Shown here: positions 40,996 to 50,965 of the stretch, in pieces | Layout: each line of letters opens with the position of its first letter | Numbering within the stretch: position 1 is the stretch's first letter | Origin: Clostridium transplantifaecale | GTDB lineage: Bacteria > Bacillota > Clostridia > Lachnospirales > Lachnospiraceae | Length of the DNA: 64,000 bases | Reading direction: 5' to 3' | NCBI RefSeq assembly: GCF_900626075.1 | Contig: NZ_UYZY01000003.1 | Location: forward strand, 1-64,000 | The notes under the pieces: model-generated | What the model was told of the DNA's origin: nothing | Database searches by the model: none | What the model saw: the letters and a program-made list of their open reading frames with translations, nothing else | Position numbers and translations under genes: made by a program

Positions 40996-41973
40996 AAATA
41001 CTGATTTAATTGAGATGCGAGGACGCCTCTGTAAGACGGCGGACGGGGGAGTGAGAGATTATTTATGAGTCTTCAGTCCCGGTTTGTAGGTTGTGGTGAG
41101 GGGGAATCCAGGAGAAAAAATTCCTACGGGGACCCGCTCCCGCTTGTGGAGCGCACAGCGGATGCTAAGACGTCAAAGAACGCCGTCTAAGCACCGGCGG
41201 GCTCCAATGTCCCCTTCGGAAAGTTTTCTCCTTCCTTCCCCCCGGTCAGGTTGTCGACGGGACTGAAGACTCAGGGAAGGTGATTGCCCCATCCGCCGGC
41301 TCCAGGGGCTGATTGTCTCTTTCGTCAAGTGCGGAGGGAGGTCTTGTCGCGGCCACTGCGAAGCGGTGATATTTTTACATTCTGACAGTATTTCAGGATG
41401 AATCTGGTAACAGATGAATTCCTAAAACAATTCCTAAAACAAAGGCTGGATGTTCTGACGAAATCCCCTGAGCTGAGAAAGCTTAAAATAAACAATTTAT
41501 GTCTAGATCGCAGGTATTTTAGAACATTCGACTTTCGTTTTAGAACTTCATCTGTTATCAAATTCATTGTAAGATACCGTCAGACTGTTAAAGTATCGCA
41601 GTTTCGTAGTGGCCGTGACAGGGCCCTCCCCATTTAAGGTTAGAGACAATCAGCGTCCGGAGCGGACTATGTCCGGTGCCTCGAAAACCTTCGCCTGAGT
41701 CTTTTGTCCCCGGCGATAACCTGCCAGGGGAAGGAGGCGGAATCAATTGTGCAGGGGATATGGGAGTCCGCCGGTGCCTGGCGAGGTCTTTTCGAGCCTG
41801 GCACCGCTGTGCACTCCAAAAAGCGCGAGCGGTCCCCGTAACAATTCATTCCGGCCGGATTCCCCCTTCACGACAACCTTCAATAGGGGGCAAAAGACTC
41901 AGCCATCCCCCTCACCACACCGGACATGGTCCGTTCCGGACGCGTCCTCCTCACCTCAGTTAAATCAGTATTT
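40996..41973. repeat. 978-bp inverted pair of structured non-coding repeats
   Basis: Terminal AAATACTGATTTAA (40996-41009) and TTAAATCAGTATTT (41960-41973). Two diverged copies of a ~480-base sequence face each other around ~41490. Each copy contains a ~207-base domain closed by a long stem: TGAGTCTTCAGTCCCG (41066) with CGGGACTGAAGACTCA (41258), and TGAGTCTTTTGTCCCC (41696) with GGGGGCAAAAGACTCA (41886). Inside are hairpins 41148-41205 and 41763-41817. Stems change in a compensatory way between copies. Short open frames here look spurious. Not matched to any family I know. Confidence 0.75.
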
Positions 41974-42155
41974 ACAAAGTTTTTGTGGAATACTGCTTTT
42001 CCAATGTTACAAAATGTGATATGATATTAGGAAATATTTGCTCTGAACAGAATAGATTGTGCGAAAACTTCGGTAAAATGGGCGCAGTAACCCAGCTGAA
42101 GCGGCACACAACAGAGTTCTGTACTATAGAGAAGCAGTAAACGGAGGGAATGCTT

Positions 42156-43856
42156 ATGGAAGAAAATAAGAATGTAACAGCTGAAGCGGGAGATAAGGAA
42201 GAGGCCGTGTCAAAGAACTTTATCGAGCGTGAGATTGATAAGGATCTGGCAGAGGGTGTCTACAACCATGTCCAGACAAGATTCCCACCGGAACCGAACG
42301 GATATCTCCATATCGGCCATGCCAAGTCCATTATTTTAAACTCCGGACTGGCTGCGGAATATAACGGTAAATTCAACCTGCGTTTTGACGATACCAACCC
42401 GACGAAAGAGAAGACGGAATTTGTGGAGTCCATCATCGAGGATGTGAAGTGGCTGGGAGCTGATTTTGAGGACAGGCTGTTCTTTGCCTCCGACTATTTC
42501 CAGACCATGTACGACTGTGCAGTTCTTCTTATTAAAAAAGGAAAGGCATTTGTCTGCGACCTGACGGCCGACCAGATACGCGAATACAGAGGAGATTTTA
42601 ACAACCCGGGCAAGGAGAGTCCATACCGCAGCCGAAGTGTGGAGGAGAACCTGGAGCTGTTTGAGAATATGAAGAACGGCGTCTACAAGGACGGCGAGAA
42701 GGTTCTGAGAGCCAAGATTGATATGGCGTCCCCAAATATCAACATGAGGGATCCGGTTATCTACCGTGTTGCCCATATGAGCCACCACAACACAGGCGAC
42801 AAGTGGTGCATCTATCCGATGTACGATTTTGCCCATCCGATTGAGGATGCGATCGAGCATATCACGCATTCCATCTGTACCCTGGAATTTGAGGATCACC
42901 GTCCTCTGTACGACTGGGTCGTGAAAGAATGTGAATTCGAGAACCCGCCGCGTCAGATCGAATTTGCCAAGATGTACCTTACCAATGTGGTTACCGGTAA
43001 GAGATATATTAAGAAGCTGGTAGAGGACGGAGTGGTAGACGGCTGGGATGACCCGCGTCTCGTTACGATCGCCGCACTCAGAAGAAGAGGCTTTACCCCT
43101 CAGTCCCTGCGCAAGTTCGTGGAACTGGCCGGAGTATCCAAGGCGGATAACTCCATTGACAGCGCTATGCTGGAATACTGCCTGCGTGAGGACCTGAAAT
43201 TATCGAGAGCCAGAGTTATGGCGATTTTAGATCCAATCAAACTGGTGATTGACAACTATCCGGAAGGGCAGGTAGAGGAGCTGGAGGCGCCGAACAACCT
43301 GGAGAATGAAGCTCTCGGATCCAGAAAGCTGCCTTTTTGCCGTGAACTTTATATCGAAAGAGAAGACTTCATGGAGGAACCGCCGAAGAAGTATTTCCGT
43401 CTGTTCCCGGGCAATGAAGTGCGTCTGATGAATGCATACTTTGTGACATGCACCGGATGTGAGAAGGATGAGAACGGCAATGTGACGGTAGTCCACTGTA
43501 CCTACGACCCGGAGACAAAGAGCGGTTCCGGATTTAATGCGAGGAAAGTAAAGGGCACCATCCACTGGGTAGCGGCTCCGACGGCGCTGAAAGCGGAATG
43601 CCGCCTCTATGAAAACCTGATCGATGAGGAGAAAGGCAAGCTCAACGCGGACGGAACGCTGAACCTCAATCCCAACTCCCTTACAATTTTAAAGGAGTGC
43701 TACGTGGAGCCTAGCCTGAAAGAGGCTAAGGCATTTGACAGCTTCCAGTTTGTAAGAAACGGATACTTCTGTGTGGACTGCAAAGACAGCGCACCGGGAG
43801 CGCCGGTATTTAACCGGATCGTTTCCCTGAAGAGTTCATTTAAAATTACTAAATAA
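42156..43856 (+). CDS. glnS: Glutaminyl-tRNA synthetase
   Basis: Start at ATG 42156, 8 bases after GGAGGG; the ATG at 42150 is too close. The 566-aa class I synthetase charges tRNA-Gln. HIGH-type motif in [15 protein letters not shown] near residue 50, [63 protein letters not shown], and a C-terminal anticodon-binding beta-barrel region. The KMSKS-like loop reads [11 protein letters not shown], a degenerate form. A tRNA-Gln gene is in the cluster at 37260. Confidence 0.95.
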   Translation: MEENKNVTAEAGDKEEAVSKNFIEREIDKDLAEGVYNHVQTRFPPEPNGYLHIGHAKSIILNSGLAAEYNGKFNLRFDDTNPTKEKTEFVESIIEDVKWLGADFEDRLFFASDYFQTMYDCAVLLIKKGKAFVCDLTADQIREYRGDFNNPGKESPYRSRSVEENLELFENMKNGVYKDGEKVLRAKIDMASPNINMRDPVIYRVAHMSHHNTGDKWCIYPMYDFAHPIEDAIEHITHSICTLEFEDHRPLYDWVVKECEFENPPRQIEFAKMYLTNVVTGKRYIKKLVEDGVVDGWDDPRLVTIAALRRRGFTPQSLRKFVELAGVSKADNSIDSAMLEYCLREDLKLSRARVMAILDPIKLVIDNYPEGQVEELEAPNNLENEALGSRKLPFCRELYIEREDFMEEPPKKYFRLFPGNEVRLMNAYFVTCTGCEKDENGNVTVVHCTYDPETKSGSGFNARKVKGTIHWVAAPTALKAECRLYENLIDEEKGKLNADGTLNLNPNSLTILKECYVEPSLKEAKAFDSFQFVRNGYFCVDCKDSAPGAPVFNRIVSLKSSFKITK

Positions 43857-43910
43857 AAGCCACTGCAATGATTAGCATATTAAAAAGATGATATAATTAT
43901 AATAGGAAGA

Positions 43911-43938
43911 AAGAGGGTGCCTGACACTCTCTTTTTTC
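43911..43938 (+). terminator. glnS terminator
   Basis: AAGAGGGTG / CACTCTCTT hairpin with one G-T pair, followed by Ts. Confidence 0.7.
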
Positions 43939-44498
43939 AGTACACAGGAAAGCTTTGCGGGAAGGAACATACAGCTGCGGAAAATACGAACGGTGAACCT
44001 GAAAAGAAAAAATGTCTTTATAAGAAGTGTATAGAAAATTACACAAAAGAGCCATATTGTTAAGAAAACGAAAAAGAAATGTATGGATTTCGGAATAAAG
44101 GTGAAGAGTCTTCGAATTGTAGAAAGAGGGCGAAGAATAATGAAAATAAACATGAAAAATGGTGTCACAAAATGTCGTAAAACCTTGATTTTATAAGAGG
44201 TTTTACCCAATTGAAGAAGGCATTTTTTGTGCATATTTTATGAAACCCCCGGTTGACATTCAGGGGGGTTACTGTTATAATTTAGCCATAGTGAACTTGT
44301 AAGAATTAAAAGCATAAGCAAGTTTCACAAAGGGCTAAAAAAGCCTTTATATTTTTTAAGCTTTTAAAAATGGAATGCATTCCACGATGTGGAATATTGT
44401 GAGGCGATATTTTGATAATATAATTTTTCACAAAGGAGTGCGAAACGAATAAGAGAGATCTCTTTTGAGATCTGCTGAAAAGGAGGTGCAATGCACGT
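43939..44498 (+). promoter_or_regulatory. Glutaconyl-CoA decarboxylase operon promoter and long leader
   Basis: TTGACA (44253-44258), 17-bp spacer, TATAAT (44276-44281). ACCCCC (44245-44250) and GGGGGGT flank the -35 box as an inverted repeat and could bind a regulator. The ~210-base leader contains hairpins AAAGGGCT/AGCCTTT, GGAATGCATTCC and AGAGATCTC/GAGATCT. Nothing recognisable in 43939-44240; a minus-strand frame there has no features of a gene. Confidence 0.65.
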
Positions 44499-44786
44499 AT
44501 GTGGACTGAAGCAACAATGCCTTTTGGGCAGTCGGTCATCGTATCCCTGTTGGGACTTGCGGTAGTATTTATTACTCTGGTTACGTTGGCTCTGTCAATC
44601 ATCTTAATCTCAAAAATCCTGCGTACTATTATCAAGGACGGAGCGCAGAAGCCGGCAGCAGTAGCTGCCCCGGTAGTATCGGATGAAACAGACAAAGAGA
44701 CACTGGCGGTACTTATGGCTACGATTGGTATGGATCTTGAATTACCAGCCGAGCAGTTTAAGATTGTAAACGTGAAGGAACTCTAA
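44499..44786 (+). CDS. gcdD: Glutaconyl-CoA decarboxylase delta subunit
   Basis: A 95-aa OadG-type subunit: one N-terminal membrane helix (SVIVSLLGLAVVFITLVTLA), an Ala/Pro linker (KPAAVAAPVV) and a short soluble C terminus. In Na+-translocating decarboxylases this subunit anchors the peripheral carboxyltransferase and biotin carrier to the membrane subunit. First gene of gcdD-gcdC1-gcdC2-gcdB. AAGGAGGT upstream. Confidence 0.85.
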   Translation: MWTEATMPFGQSVIVSLLGLAVVFITLVTLALSIILISKILRTIIKDGAQKPAAVAAPVVSDETDKETLAVLMATIGMDLELPAEQFKIVNVKEL

Positions 44787-44832
44787 TAGTTACCAGGAAT
44801 GGAAGGAAATCGAAAGGAAGGTTACAGCAGTT

Positions 44833-45258
44833 ATGAAGTATACGGCTACCCTCAATGGAAAACAGTATGAAGTAGAACTTGAAAGAGTTGGCGAATATGA
44901 GCCGATTCCAAGATATGGCGAGGCAGCGCCTGCACCGGCAGCTCCAATTGCAGCTCCCGCAGCAGCACCGGCCCCAGCAGCAGCTCCGGCTCCTGCACCA
45001 GCCCCAGTGGCAGCGCCTGCCCCAGCAGCAGCTCCCGCAGCAGGCGGCACAACAGTAGAAGCTCCAATGCCAGGTAAAGTACTTGACATCAAAGTAGCAG
45101 CAGGCCAGGCGGTAAAATACGGCCAGGTTGTTATGACTATGGAAGCTATGAAGATGGAAACTGAAATCGTTGCACCGGCAGACGGTACGGTATCACAGGT
45201 TCTTGTGAAAGCAGGAGATGCTGTGGAGACCGGAACCGCAATGGTTGTTCTGAACTAA
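44833..45258 (+). CDS. gcdC: Glutaconyl-CoA decarboxylase biotin carrier, gamma 1
   Basis: A 141-aa protein: short N-terminal domain (residues 1-30), a flexible Ala/Pro linker (~31-73) and a C-terminal biotinyl domain (~74-141) with biotin on Lys107 in MEAMKMET. Carries the carboxyl group from GcdA to the membrane subunit GcdB. The next gene encodes a second carrier of the same design, as reported for C. symbiosum. The repetitive GCA/GCT/CCA linker makes this stretch prone to length change. Confidence 0.9.
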   Translation: MKYTATLNGKQYEVELERVGEYEPIPRYGEAAPAPAAPIAAPAAAPAPAAAPAPAPAPVAAPAPAAAPAAGGTTVEAPMPGKVLDIKVAAGQAVKYGQVVMTMEAMKMETEIVAPADGTVSQVLVKAGDAVETGTAMVVLN

Positions 45259-45296
45259 TAGATTCACAAAAGCAATCGAAAGGATGTAAAAAGATT

Positions 45297-45743
45297 ATGA
45301 AATATATTGCTACGATCAATGGCAAAAGATATGAAGTAGAAGTAGAGAGAATTGAAGAATACAAATCTCTGGACCGTAACGGTGTGGCAGCGCCAAAGGC
45401 TCCGACACTGGCAAGCACGGTACCGGTACAGAGACCGGCAGCAGCACCGGCTCCTGCAGCGGCAGCACCTGCACCAGCTCCCGCTCCTGTAGCAGCAGCA
45501 CCGGCTCCGGCGGCAGCACCTGCAGCAGGCAGCACAACAGTGGAGGCTCCAATGCCAGGTAAAGTTCTGGATGTAAAAGTAGCAGTTGGCCAGGCTGTTA
45601 AATATGGCACTGTAGTAGCTGTTATGGAAGCTATGAAGATGGAAACTGAAATTGTTGCACCGGCAGATGGCACAGTAAGCCAGATTCTTGTTAAGGCAGG
45701 GGATCCTGTAGATACTGGAGCTGCCATGGTTGTCCTTAACTAG
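45297..45743 (+). CDS. gcdC2: Glutaconyl-CoA decarboxylase biotin carrier, gamma 2
   Basis: A 148-aa paralogue of the preceding gene: related N-terminal segment ([20 protein letters not shown]), longer Ala/Pro linker with a distinct start ([16 protein letters not shown]), and a nearly identical biotinyl domain with Lys114 in MEAMKMET. Two carriers with linkers of different length may serve different stages of one asymmetric complex. Spacing of 38 bases from gamma 1 and 11 from gcdB supports one operon. Confidence 0.9.
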   Translation: MKYIATINGKRYEVEVERIEEYKSLDRNGVAAPKAPTLASTVPVQRPAAAPAPAAAAPAPAPAPVAAAPAPAAAPAAGSTTVEAPMPGKVLDVKVAVGQAVKYGTVVAVMEAMKMETEIVAPADGTVSQILVKAGDPVDTGAAMVVLN

Positions 45744-45754
45744 GAGGTAGAGTA

Positions 45755-46894
45755 ATGAACTTTTTTGAAATTATGAAGGAAATGCTGCTTCAGTCCGGTT
45801 TCGCAGCCCTGAGCTGGAAGAACCTGGTAATGTTTGCAATTTCCTTTGTCCTTTTATATTTTGCGATTAAAAAGCAGTACGAGCCGCTTCTTCTGCTTCC
45901 AATCGCATTCGGTATGTTTCTTGCAAACCTGCCGCTGGCAGATTTAATGAAAGAATCCGAGCCATGGTACACACAGGGTGTTCTGCGTATCATGTACGGC
46001 GGAGTTAAGTCCAGCTTATTCCCATGTCTCATCTTCCTCTGTGTAGGAGCGATGACGGACTTCGGACCATTGATTGCGAACCCAATCAGCTTACTGCTCG
46101 GTGCTGCGGCACAGTTCGGTATCTATATCGCATTCATGCTGGCTAACGCAACTGGCCTTTTCACCGTTGGTGAGGCAGCAGCTATCGGTATCATTGGAGG
46201 CGCTGACGGCCCTACAGCTATTTACATTGCCAACAACCTGGCACCGGATCTGGTTGCGCCGATTGCGGTTGCCGCCTATTCCTACATGGCCCTGATTCCT
46301 ATGATTCAGCCGCCAATTATGAAACTGCTTACAACAAAGAAAGAGCGTTCCATCGTTATGAAACAGCTCCGTAAGGTAAGCAAGGTAGAGAAGGTAGTAT
46401 TCCCGGTATTCGTAGTACTGTTCTGTTCTCTGCTTCTTCCGTCGGTAGCACCTCTTTTAGGTATGCTGATGCTTGGTAACCTGTTCCGTGAGTCCGGTGT
46501 CGTTGAGCGTCTTTCCGACACAGCACAGAACGCACTCTGCAACATCGTTACCATCATGCTTGGTACAACCGTAGGCGCTACGGCAAACGGAGATATCTTC
46601 CTCCGTGTACAGACAATCGCTATCATCGCTATGGGACTTATGGCATTCTGTTTCTCAACAGTGGGCGGTGTTCTGTTAGGTAAGCTTCTCTGCCTGATAA
46701 CAGGAGGAAAAATCAATCCTCTTATCGGTTCCGCAGGTGTGTCTGCCGTTCCTATGGCAGCCCGTGTATCTCAGACAGTTGGTTCCAAAGAGAACCCTAC
46801 AAACTTCCTTCTGATGCATGCGATGGGACCAAACGTAGCAGGTGTTATCGGTTCTGCAGTAGCAGCCGGTTTCTTCATGCTGATTTTTAAATAA
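45755..46894 (+). CDS. gcdB: Glutaconyl-CoA decarboxylase beta subunit (Na+ pump)
   Basis: A 379-aa membrane protein of the OadB/MmdB/GcdB family with about 10 membrane segments. It decarboxylates carboxybiotin and moves Na+ outward. Family motifs: [38 protein letters not shown] (Asp-containing ion site), [27 protein letters not shown] and [23 protein letters not shown] upstream; moderate gap before gctA. Confidence 0.95.
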   Translation: MNFFEIMKEMLLQSGFAALSWKNLVMFAISFVLLYFAIKKQYEPLLLLPIAFGMFLANLPLADLMKESEPWYTQGVLRIMYGGVKSSLFPCLIFLCVGAMTDFGPLIANPISLLLGAAAQFGIYIAFMLANATGLFTVGEAAAIGIIGGADGPTAIYIANNLAPDLVAPIAVAAYSYMALIPMIQPPIMKLLTTKKERSIVMKQLRKVSKVEKVVFPVFVVLFCSLLLPSVAPLLGMLMLGNLFRESGVVERLSDTAQNALCNIVTIMLGTTVGATANGDIFLRVQTIAIIAMGLMAFCFSTVGGVLLGKLLCLITGGKINPLIGSAGVSAVPMAARVSQTVGSKENPTNFLLMHAMGPNVAGVIGSAVAAGFFMLIFK

Positions 46895-46993
46895 TTTTTG
46901 AGTTACTATTCACAGCCCTGCAATAGCAGCCCTGCGAACAGCAATAAATAATCTACGGTAGTTATAGAAAATTTTTATAAAGGAGGCTTTATT

Positions 46994-47956
46994 GTGAGTA
47001 ATAAAGTGTGTACATTACAAGAGGCAGTTGCTAAGTATGTAGAAGACGGCGATTCGATCTCCTTCGGTGGTTTCACAACCAACAAAAAACCGATGGCTGC
47101 AGTGCGCGAGATTCTTCGCCAGGGCAAAAAAGATTTTATCGCATGGGCTGGTCCTGCCGGCTCTGACTGGGATATGTTAATTGGTGAGGATCGCGTTAAG
47201 GCATATATCAACTGCTATACCGCTGATTCAGGTGTTACCAACGTTTCCCGTCGTTTCCGTAAGAAAATTGAAGCAGGAGAACTGATTTACGAGGATTACT
47301 CCCAGGATGCCATCATGTTCATGCTTCATGCCGCTTCCTTAGGACTTCCTTTCTTACCAGTACGCTTTATGATCGGCTCCGGACTGGTAGACGAATGGGG
47401 AATCAGCAAAGAAGTGCGTCAGACAATCGACAAGCTTTCTGATGACAAATTCGTATACGTAGAGAACCCATTCAAACCGGGCGAGAAAGTAGTTGCACTT
47501 CCTGTTCCGGAACTTGATACCGCTATTATCCATGTACAGAAAGCTTCACCGGACGGAACATGTATCCTTTTGGGCGATGAGTTCCATGATATTGATATCG
47601 TTGTAGCAGCTAAGAAAGTTATTGTTACGTGTGAAGAACTGGTTAGCAATGATGTAATCCGCAGAGATCCGACCCTGACCAAGATTCCTTGCTTTGCTGT
47701 AGATGCAGTTTGCGAAGTTCCTTACGGCGCATTCCCAACACAGTGCTACGGCTACTATGACTACGACAATGCTTTCCTGAAGGCATATGGTGCAGCCAGC
47801 AAGACGGAAGAAGATTTCAAGGCATTCTTAAACGAATACGTTTATGGTGTTAAGGATCAGGCAGAATTTCTTGAGAAGATCGGTGTGAACCGTCTCCTTA
47901 AATTAAAAGTATCTGATGGATATGGCTATTCTACAGATGTGAGCAAGGAGGATTAA
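46994..47956 (+). CDS. gctA: Glutaconate CoA-transferase subunit A
   Basis: A 320-aa protein starting at GTG behind AAAGGAGG. Activates (R)-2-hydroxyglutarate to its CoA ester at the expense of acetyl-CoA or glutaconyl-CoA. Family features: VEDGDSISFGGFTTNKKPMA near the N terminus, LPFLPVRFMIGSGL, NPFKPGEKVVALPVPELDTAIIH and VDAVCEVPYGAFPTQCYGYY. Forms an A2B2-type enzyme with GctB, whose gene follows after 2 bases. Confidence 0.93.
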   Translation: MSNKVCTLQEAVAKYVEDGDSISFGGFTTNKKPMAAVREILRQGKKDFIAWAGPAGSDWDMLIGEDRVKAYINCYTADSGVTNVSRRFRKKIEAGELIYEDYSQDAIMFMLHAASLGLPFLPVRFMIGSGLVDEWGISKEVRQTIDKLSDDKFVYVENPFKPGEKVVALPVPELDTAIIHVQKASPDGTCILLGDEFHDIDIVVAAKKVIVTCEELVSNDVIRRDPTLTKIPCFAVDAVCEVPYGAFPTQCYGYYDYDNAFLKAYGAASKTEEDFKAFLNEYVYGVKDQAEFLEKIGVNRLLKLKVSDGYGYSTDVSKED

Positions 47957-47958
47957 TC

Positions 47959-48765
47959 ATGGCTGACTATACAAAGTATACAAACAAAGAAATGCAGGCA
48001 ATTACACTTGCCCAGCAGATCACAAATGATAATATTGCAATTGTAGGTACTGGACTTCCGTTAATCGGCGCATCCGTTGCAAAACGTTTATTTGCACCGA
48101 AATGCAACCTGATTGTTGAGAGCGGTCTGATGGACTGTTCCCCAATCGAGGTTCCGCGTTCCGTTGGTGACCTTCGTTTCATGGCACACTGCGGATGCCA
48201 GTGGCCGAATATCCGTTTCATCGGTTTTGAGGCGAATGAGTGGTTACATGACACAGACAGACTGATTGCCTTCATCGGCGGCGCCCAGATCGACCCTTAC
48301 GGAAACGTAAACTCCACATGTATCGGTGATTACCATGCTCCGAAGACACGTTTCACAGGTTCCGGCGGTGCAAACGCAATCGCAACCTTCTCTAACACAA
48401 TCATCATGATTCAGCACGAGAAACGCCGTTTCATGCAGAAGATTGATTACGTTACAAGCCCAGGCTGGATCGATGGACCTGGCGGACGTGAGAGACTTGG
48501 TCTTCCGGGCAACCGTGGACCGCAGGCAGTTGTTACCGACCGCGGTATCCTCAAATTCGACGAGAAGACAAAGAGAATGTACCTTGCAGGCTACTATGAG
48601 ACATCTTCACCGGAAGACGTTATCGAGAACACAGGATTCGATATCGACGTATCCAGAGCAGTGAAGCTGGAGGCTCCGTCACCGGATGTTATCCGTATGA
48701 TCCGTGAAGAGATCGACCCTGGCCAGGCATTTATCCAGGTTCCAAAGGAAGAGCCGGCTAACTGA
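47959..48765 (+). CDS. gctB: Glutaconate CoA-transferase subunit B
   Basis: A 268-aa protein with the catalytic glutamate at residue 54 (LIVESGLMDCSPIEVP), the position known in Acidaminococcus fermentans GctB; this residue forms the CoA thioester intermediate. Also VGTGLPLIGASVAKRLF, FIGGAQIDPYGNVNST and GSGGANAIATF. Ribosome binding site in the 3' end of gctA (AAGGAGG). Confidence 0.94.
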   Translation: MADYTKYTNKEMQAITLAQQITNDNIAIVGTGLPLIGASVAKRLFAPKCNLIVESGLMDCSPIEVPRSVGDLRFMAHCGCQWPNIRFIGFEANEWLHDTDRLIAFIGGAQIDPYGNVNSTCIGDYHAPKTRFTGSGGANAIATFSNTIIMIQHEKRRFMQKIDYVTSPGWIDGPGGRERLGLPGNRGPQAVVTDRGILKFDEKTKRMYLAGYYETSSPEDVIENTGFDIDVSRAVKLEAPSPDVIRMIREEIDPGQAFIQVPKEEPAN

Positions 48766-48789
48766 TTTTAGTACGAAATGTCTTACATA

Positions 48790-48817
48790 CGCTGCGGCGG
48801 CCCAGGCTGCCGCAGCG
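48790..48817 (+). terminator. Intra-cluster hairpin between gctB and gcdA
   Basis: CGCTGCGGC / GCCGCAGCG, 9-bp perfect stem, 10-nt loop, no T run; could stabilise or attenuate the mRNA. Confidence 0.5.
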
Positions 48818-48860
48818 GAATAACCATAGTTAAGTGATTAAAGAATAGGAGAATGAAGAC

Positions 48861-50627
48861 ATGAATATGTATTCCATGCCAGGATATTTCCAGAACATGC
48901 CTACAATTGGTAAAGAACTGGTTAATCCGAATCCGGAAAATGAGCAGGAAATCAAAGCTGTTGAGAGTGACATCCATGAGTCTATCAAAAAAGCTCTTGC
49001 AGCAGGCATCACTTCTGAAGAGAAGTTAAACGAGCGCGGACAGTTATCTGCTATGCAGCGTATCAACGCATTAATCGATGCTGGTACATGGTGCCCGTTA
49101 AACAGCCTTTTCAATCCTGAGAATAACAAATTCGGCACAACAAACATCGTAAACGGCCTTGGCCGCGTAGATGGAAAATGGGTTTATATCGTAGCTTCCG
49201 ATAATAAGAAGATGGCCGGCGCCTGGGTACCTGGACAGGCTGAGAATCTGCTTCGCTGCTCCGATGCTGCCAAGATGATGCATCTTCCATTAATCTACTT
49301 ACTGAACTGCTCCGGTGTAGAATTCCCGAACCAGGATAAAGTATATCCAAACAGACGTGGCGGCGGTACACCATTCTTCCGCAACTCTGAATTAAACCAG
49401 CTCGGTATTCCGGTAATCGTAGGTATCTACGGAACCAACCCTGCAGGCGGCGGATACCACAGTATTTCCCCGACCATTCTGATCGCACATCAGGATGCCA
49501 ACATGGCAGTCGGCGGTGCAGGTATCTTATCAGGTATGAACCCGAAGGGATATATCGACGACGAAGCGGCAGAGCAGATCATCGCAGCTCAGATCGAAAA
49601 CAGCAAGCTGAAAGTTCCGGCTCCTGGTTCCGTTCCGATCCACTATGATGAGACTGGATTCTTCCGTGAAGTATACCAGAACGACTTAGGCGTAATCGAA
49701 GGTATCAAGAAATACATCAGCTACCTTCCTGCTTACAACTTAGAATTCTTCCGTGTTGACACACCAAAGGCTCCTCAGCTTCCTGCAGAAGACCTTTACA
49801 GCATCATTCCGATGAACCAGAAACGTCCGTACGATATGTACGAAGTAATCGCACGTCTCTTCGACAACAGTGAATTCTCCGAATTCAAGAAGGGTTACGG
49901 CCCGGAGATGATTACAGGTCTGGCTAAGGTTAACGGTCTGTTAGTAGGTGTTGTAGCCAACGCACAGGGTCTTCTGATGAACTATCCGGAGTACAAACAG
50001 AACTCCGTAGGTATCGGCGGAAAGTTATACCGTCAGGGCCTTATCAAGATGAACGAGTTCGTTACTCTTTGCGCACGTGACAGAATCCCGTTAATCTGGT
50101 TACAGGATACAACTGGTATCGATGTAGGCGATGAGGCTGAGAAAGCTGAGCTTCTTGGTTTAGGACAGTCCCTGATCTACTCCATTGAGAACTCCAAACT
50201 GCCATCCTTAGAGATCACAATCCGTAAGGCCAGCGCCGCTGCCCACTATGTACTTGGCGGACCTCAGGGCAACAACACCAACGTATTCTCTCTTGGTACA
50301 GGTGTTTGCGAGTATTATGTAATGCCGGGCGAGACGGCTGCAAACGCTATGTACTCAAGAAAGCTGGTTAAAGCGAAAAAAGCAGGTGAAGATTTAACTC
50401 CAATCATCGGAAAGATGAACGACATGATTCAGATGTACACAGACAAGTCCCGTCCTAAATACTGTACAGAAAAAGGTATGGTAGACGAGATTGTCGATAT
50501 GACAGAGATGCGTCCATACATCCAGGCATTTACTGAGGCTGCTTATCAGAACCCACAGTCCATCTGCCCGATGCATCAGATGCTCACACCAAGATCCGTT
50601 CGTGAATTTCAGACCTTCGGTAAATAA
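48861..50627 (+). CDS. gcdA: Glutaconyl-CoA decarboxylase alpha subunit (carboxyltransferase)
   Basis: A 588-aa protein, the length of known GcdA. Two carboxyltransferase domains: the N-terminal one contains LINCSGVEFPNQ-like LLNCSGVEFPNQ, GGGTPFFRNSELN, GTNPAGGGYHS and AVGGAGILSGM. The C-terminal one has VANAQGLLMNYPEYKQ, GGKLYRQGLIKM, WLQDTTGIDVGDEAE and VLGGPQGNNTN. Transfers the carboxylate of glutaconyl-CoA to biotin on GcdC, giving crotonyl-CoA. Confidence 0.95.
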   Translation: MNMYSMPGYFQNMPTIGKELVNPNPENEQEIKAVESDIHESIKKALAAGITSEEKLNERGQLSAMQRINALIDAGTWCPLNSLFNPENNKFGTTNIVNGLGRVDGKWVYIVASDNKKMAGAWVPGQAENLLRCSDAAKMMHLPLIYLLNCSGVEFPNQDKVYPNRRGGGTPFFRNSELNQLGIPVIVGIYGTNPAGGGYHSISPTILIAHQDANMAVGGAGILSGMNPKGYIDDEAAEQIIAAQIENSKLKVPAPGSVPIHYDETGFFREVYQNDLGVIEGIKKYISYLPAYNLEFFRVDTPKAPQLPAEDLYSIIPMNQKRPYDMYEVIARLFDNSEFSEFKKGYGPEMITGLAKVNGLLVGVVANAQGLLMNYPEYKQNSVGIGGKLYRQGLIKMNEFVTLCARDRIPLIWLQDTTGIDVGDEAEKAELLGLGQSLIYSIENSKLPSLEITIRKASAAAHYVLGGPQGNNTNVFSLGTGVCEYYVMPGETAANAMYSRKLVKAKKAGEDLTPIIGKMNDMIQMYTDKSRPKYCTEKGMVDEIVDMTEMRPYIQAFTEAAYQNPQSICPMHQMLTPRSVREFQTFGK

Positions 50628-50965
50628 TTGATTTATATCTAAAAACAAAGTGAATGTATAAGTGAAAACGCTGCGTGCATAAAACAATTGATAGTTGATA
50701 GTAAGATAGTAGATAGTAAAAAAGTCTGAGACTTTTCAGATAAATCGGGCAAGGGCTGCTGGAACCTTTGCTCGATTTATCTGTATCCCCGGGCGGATAA
50801 AGGTTTTTTTATAACTGTCTTATCAATTATTTTATAGCGTTTTATGTATTTTCCAGCGACTTTTAGCACGTTTTGTGGTATCATGGACTCGTAAGCGGTG
50901 TGCCTGGATATGCCGGAACGCCGTGTAATAAGAACTTTTTAGCCTAATGAAAGGAAATAGATACA
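50628..50965 (+). other. Intergenic between gcdA and hgdC
   Basis: Holds AAAAGTC/GACTTTT and a long hairpin CAGATAAATCGGGCAAGG (50737) with CCTTTGCTCGATTTATCTG (to 50783), most likely the gcdA terminator or a processing site. TATCAT at 50879-50884 may be the hgdC -10. GATAGTA is repeated around 50697-50717. Confidence 0.5.

Noticed and set aside
41398-42019. ORFs inside the 978-bp inverted repeat (41398, 41676, 41747 and minus-strand frames)
   Set aside because: No ribosome binding sites, no family resemblance, Arg/Pro/Ser-rich shadows of structured DNA, and the copies do not keep a common frame.
41974-42155. T-box leader before glnS
   Set aside because: No T-box core sequence or specifier loop arrangement is visible.
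43872-44234. 120-aa minus-strand ORF upstream of the gcd operon
   Set aside because: Phe/Leu/Ile-rich translation of an A-rich leader; it covers the glnS terminator region and has no homology features.
44833-45743. Ala/Pro-coding repeats as a tandem-repeat or CRISPR-like array
   Set aside because: They are codon-level repeats of the biotin-carrier linkers with no spacer structure.
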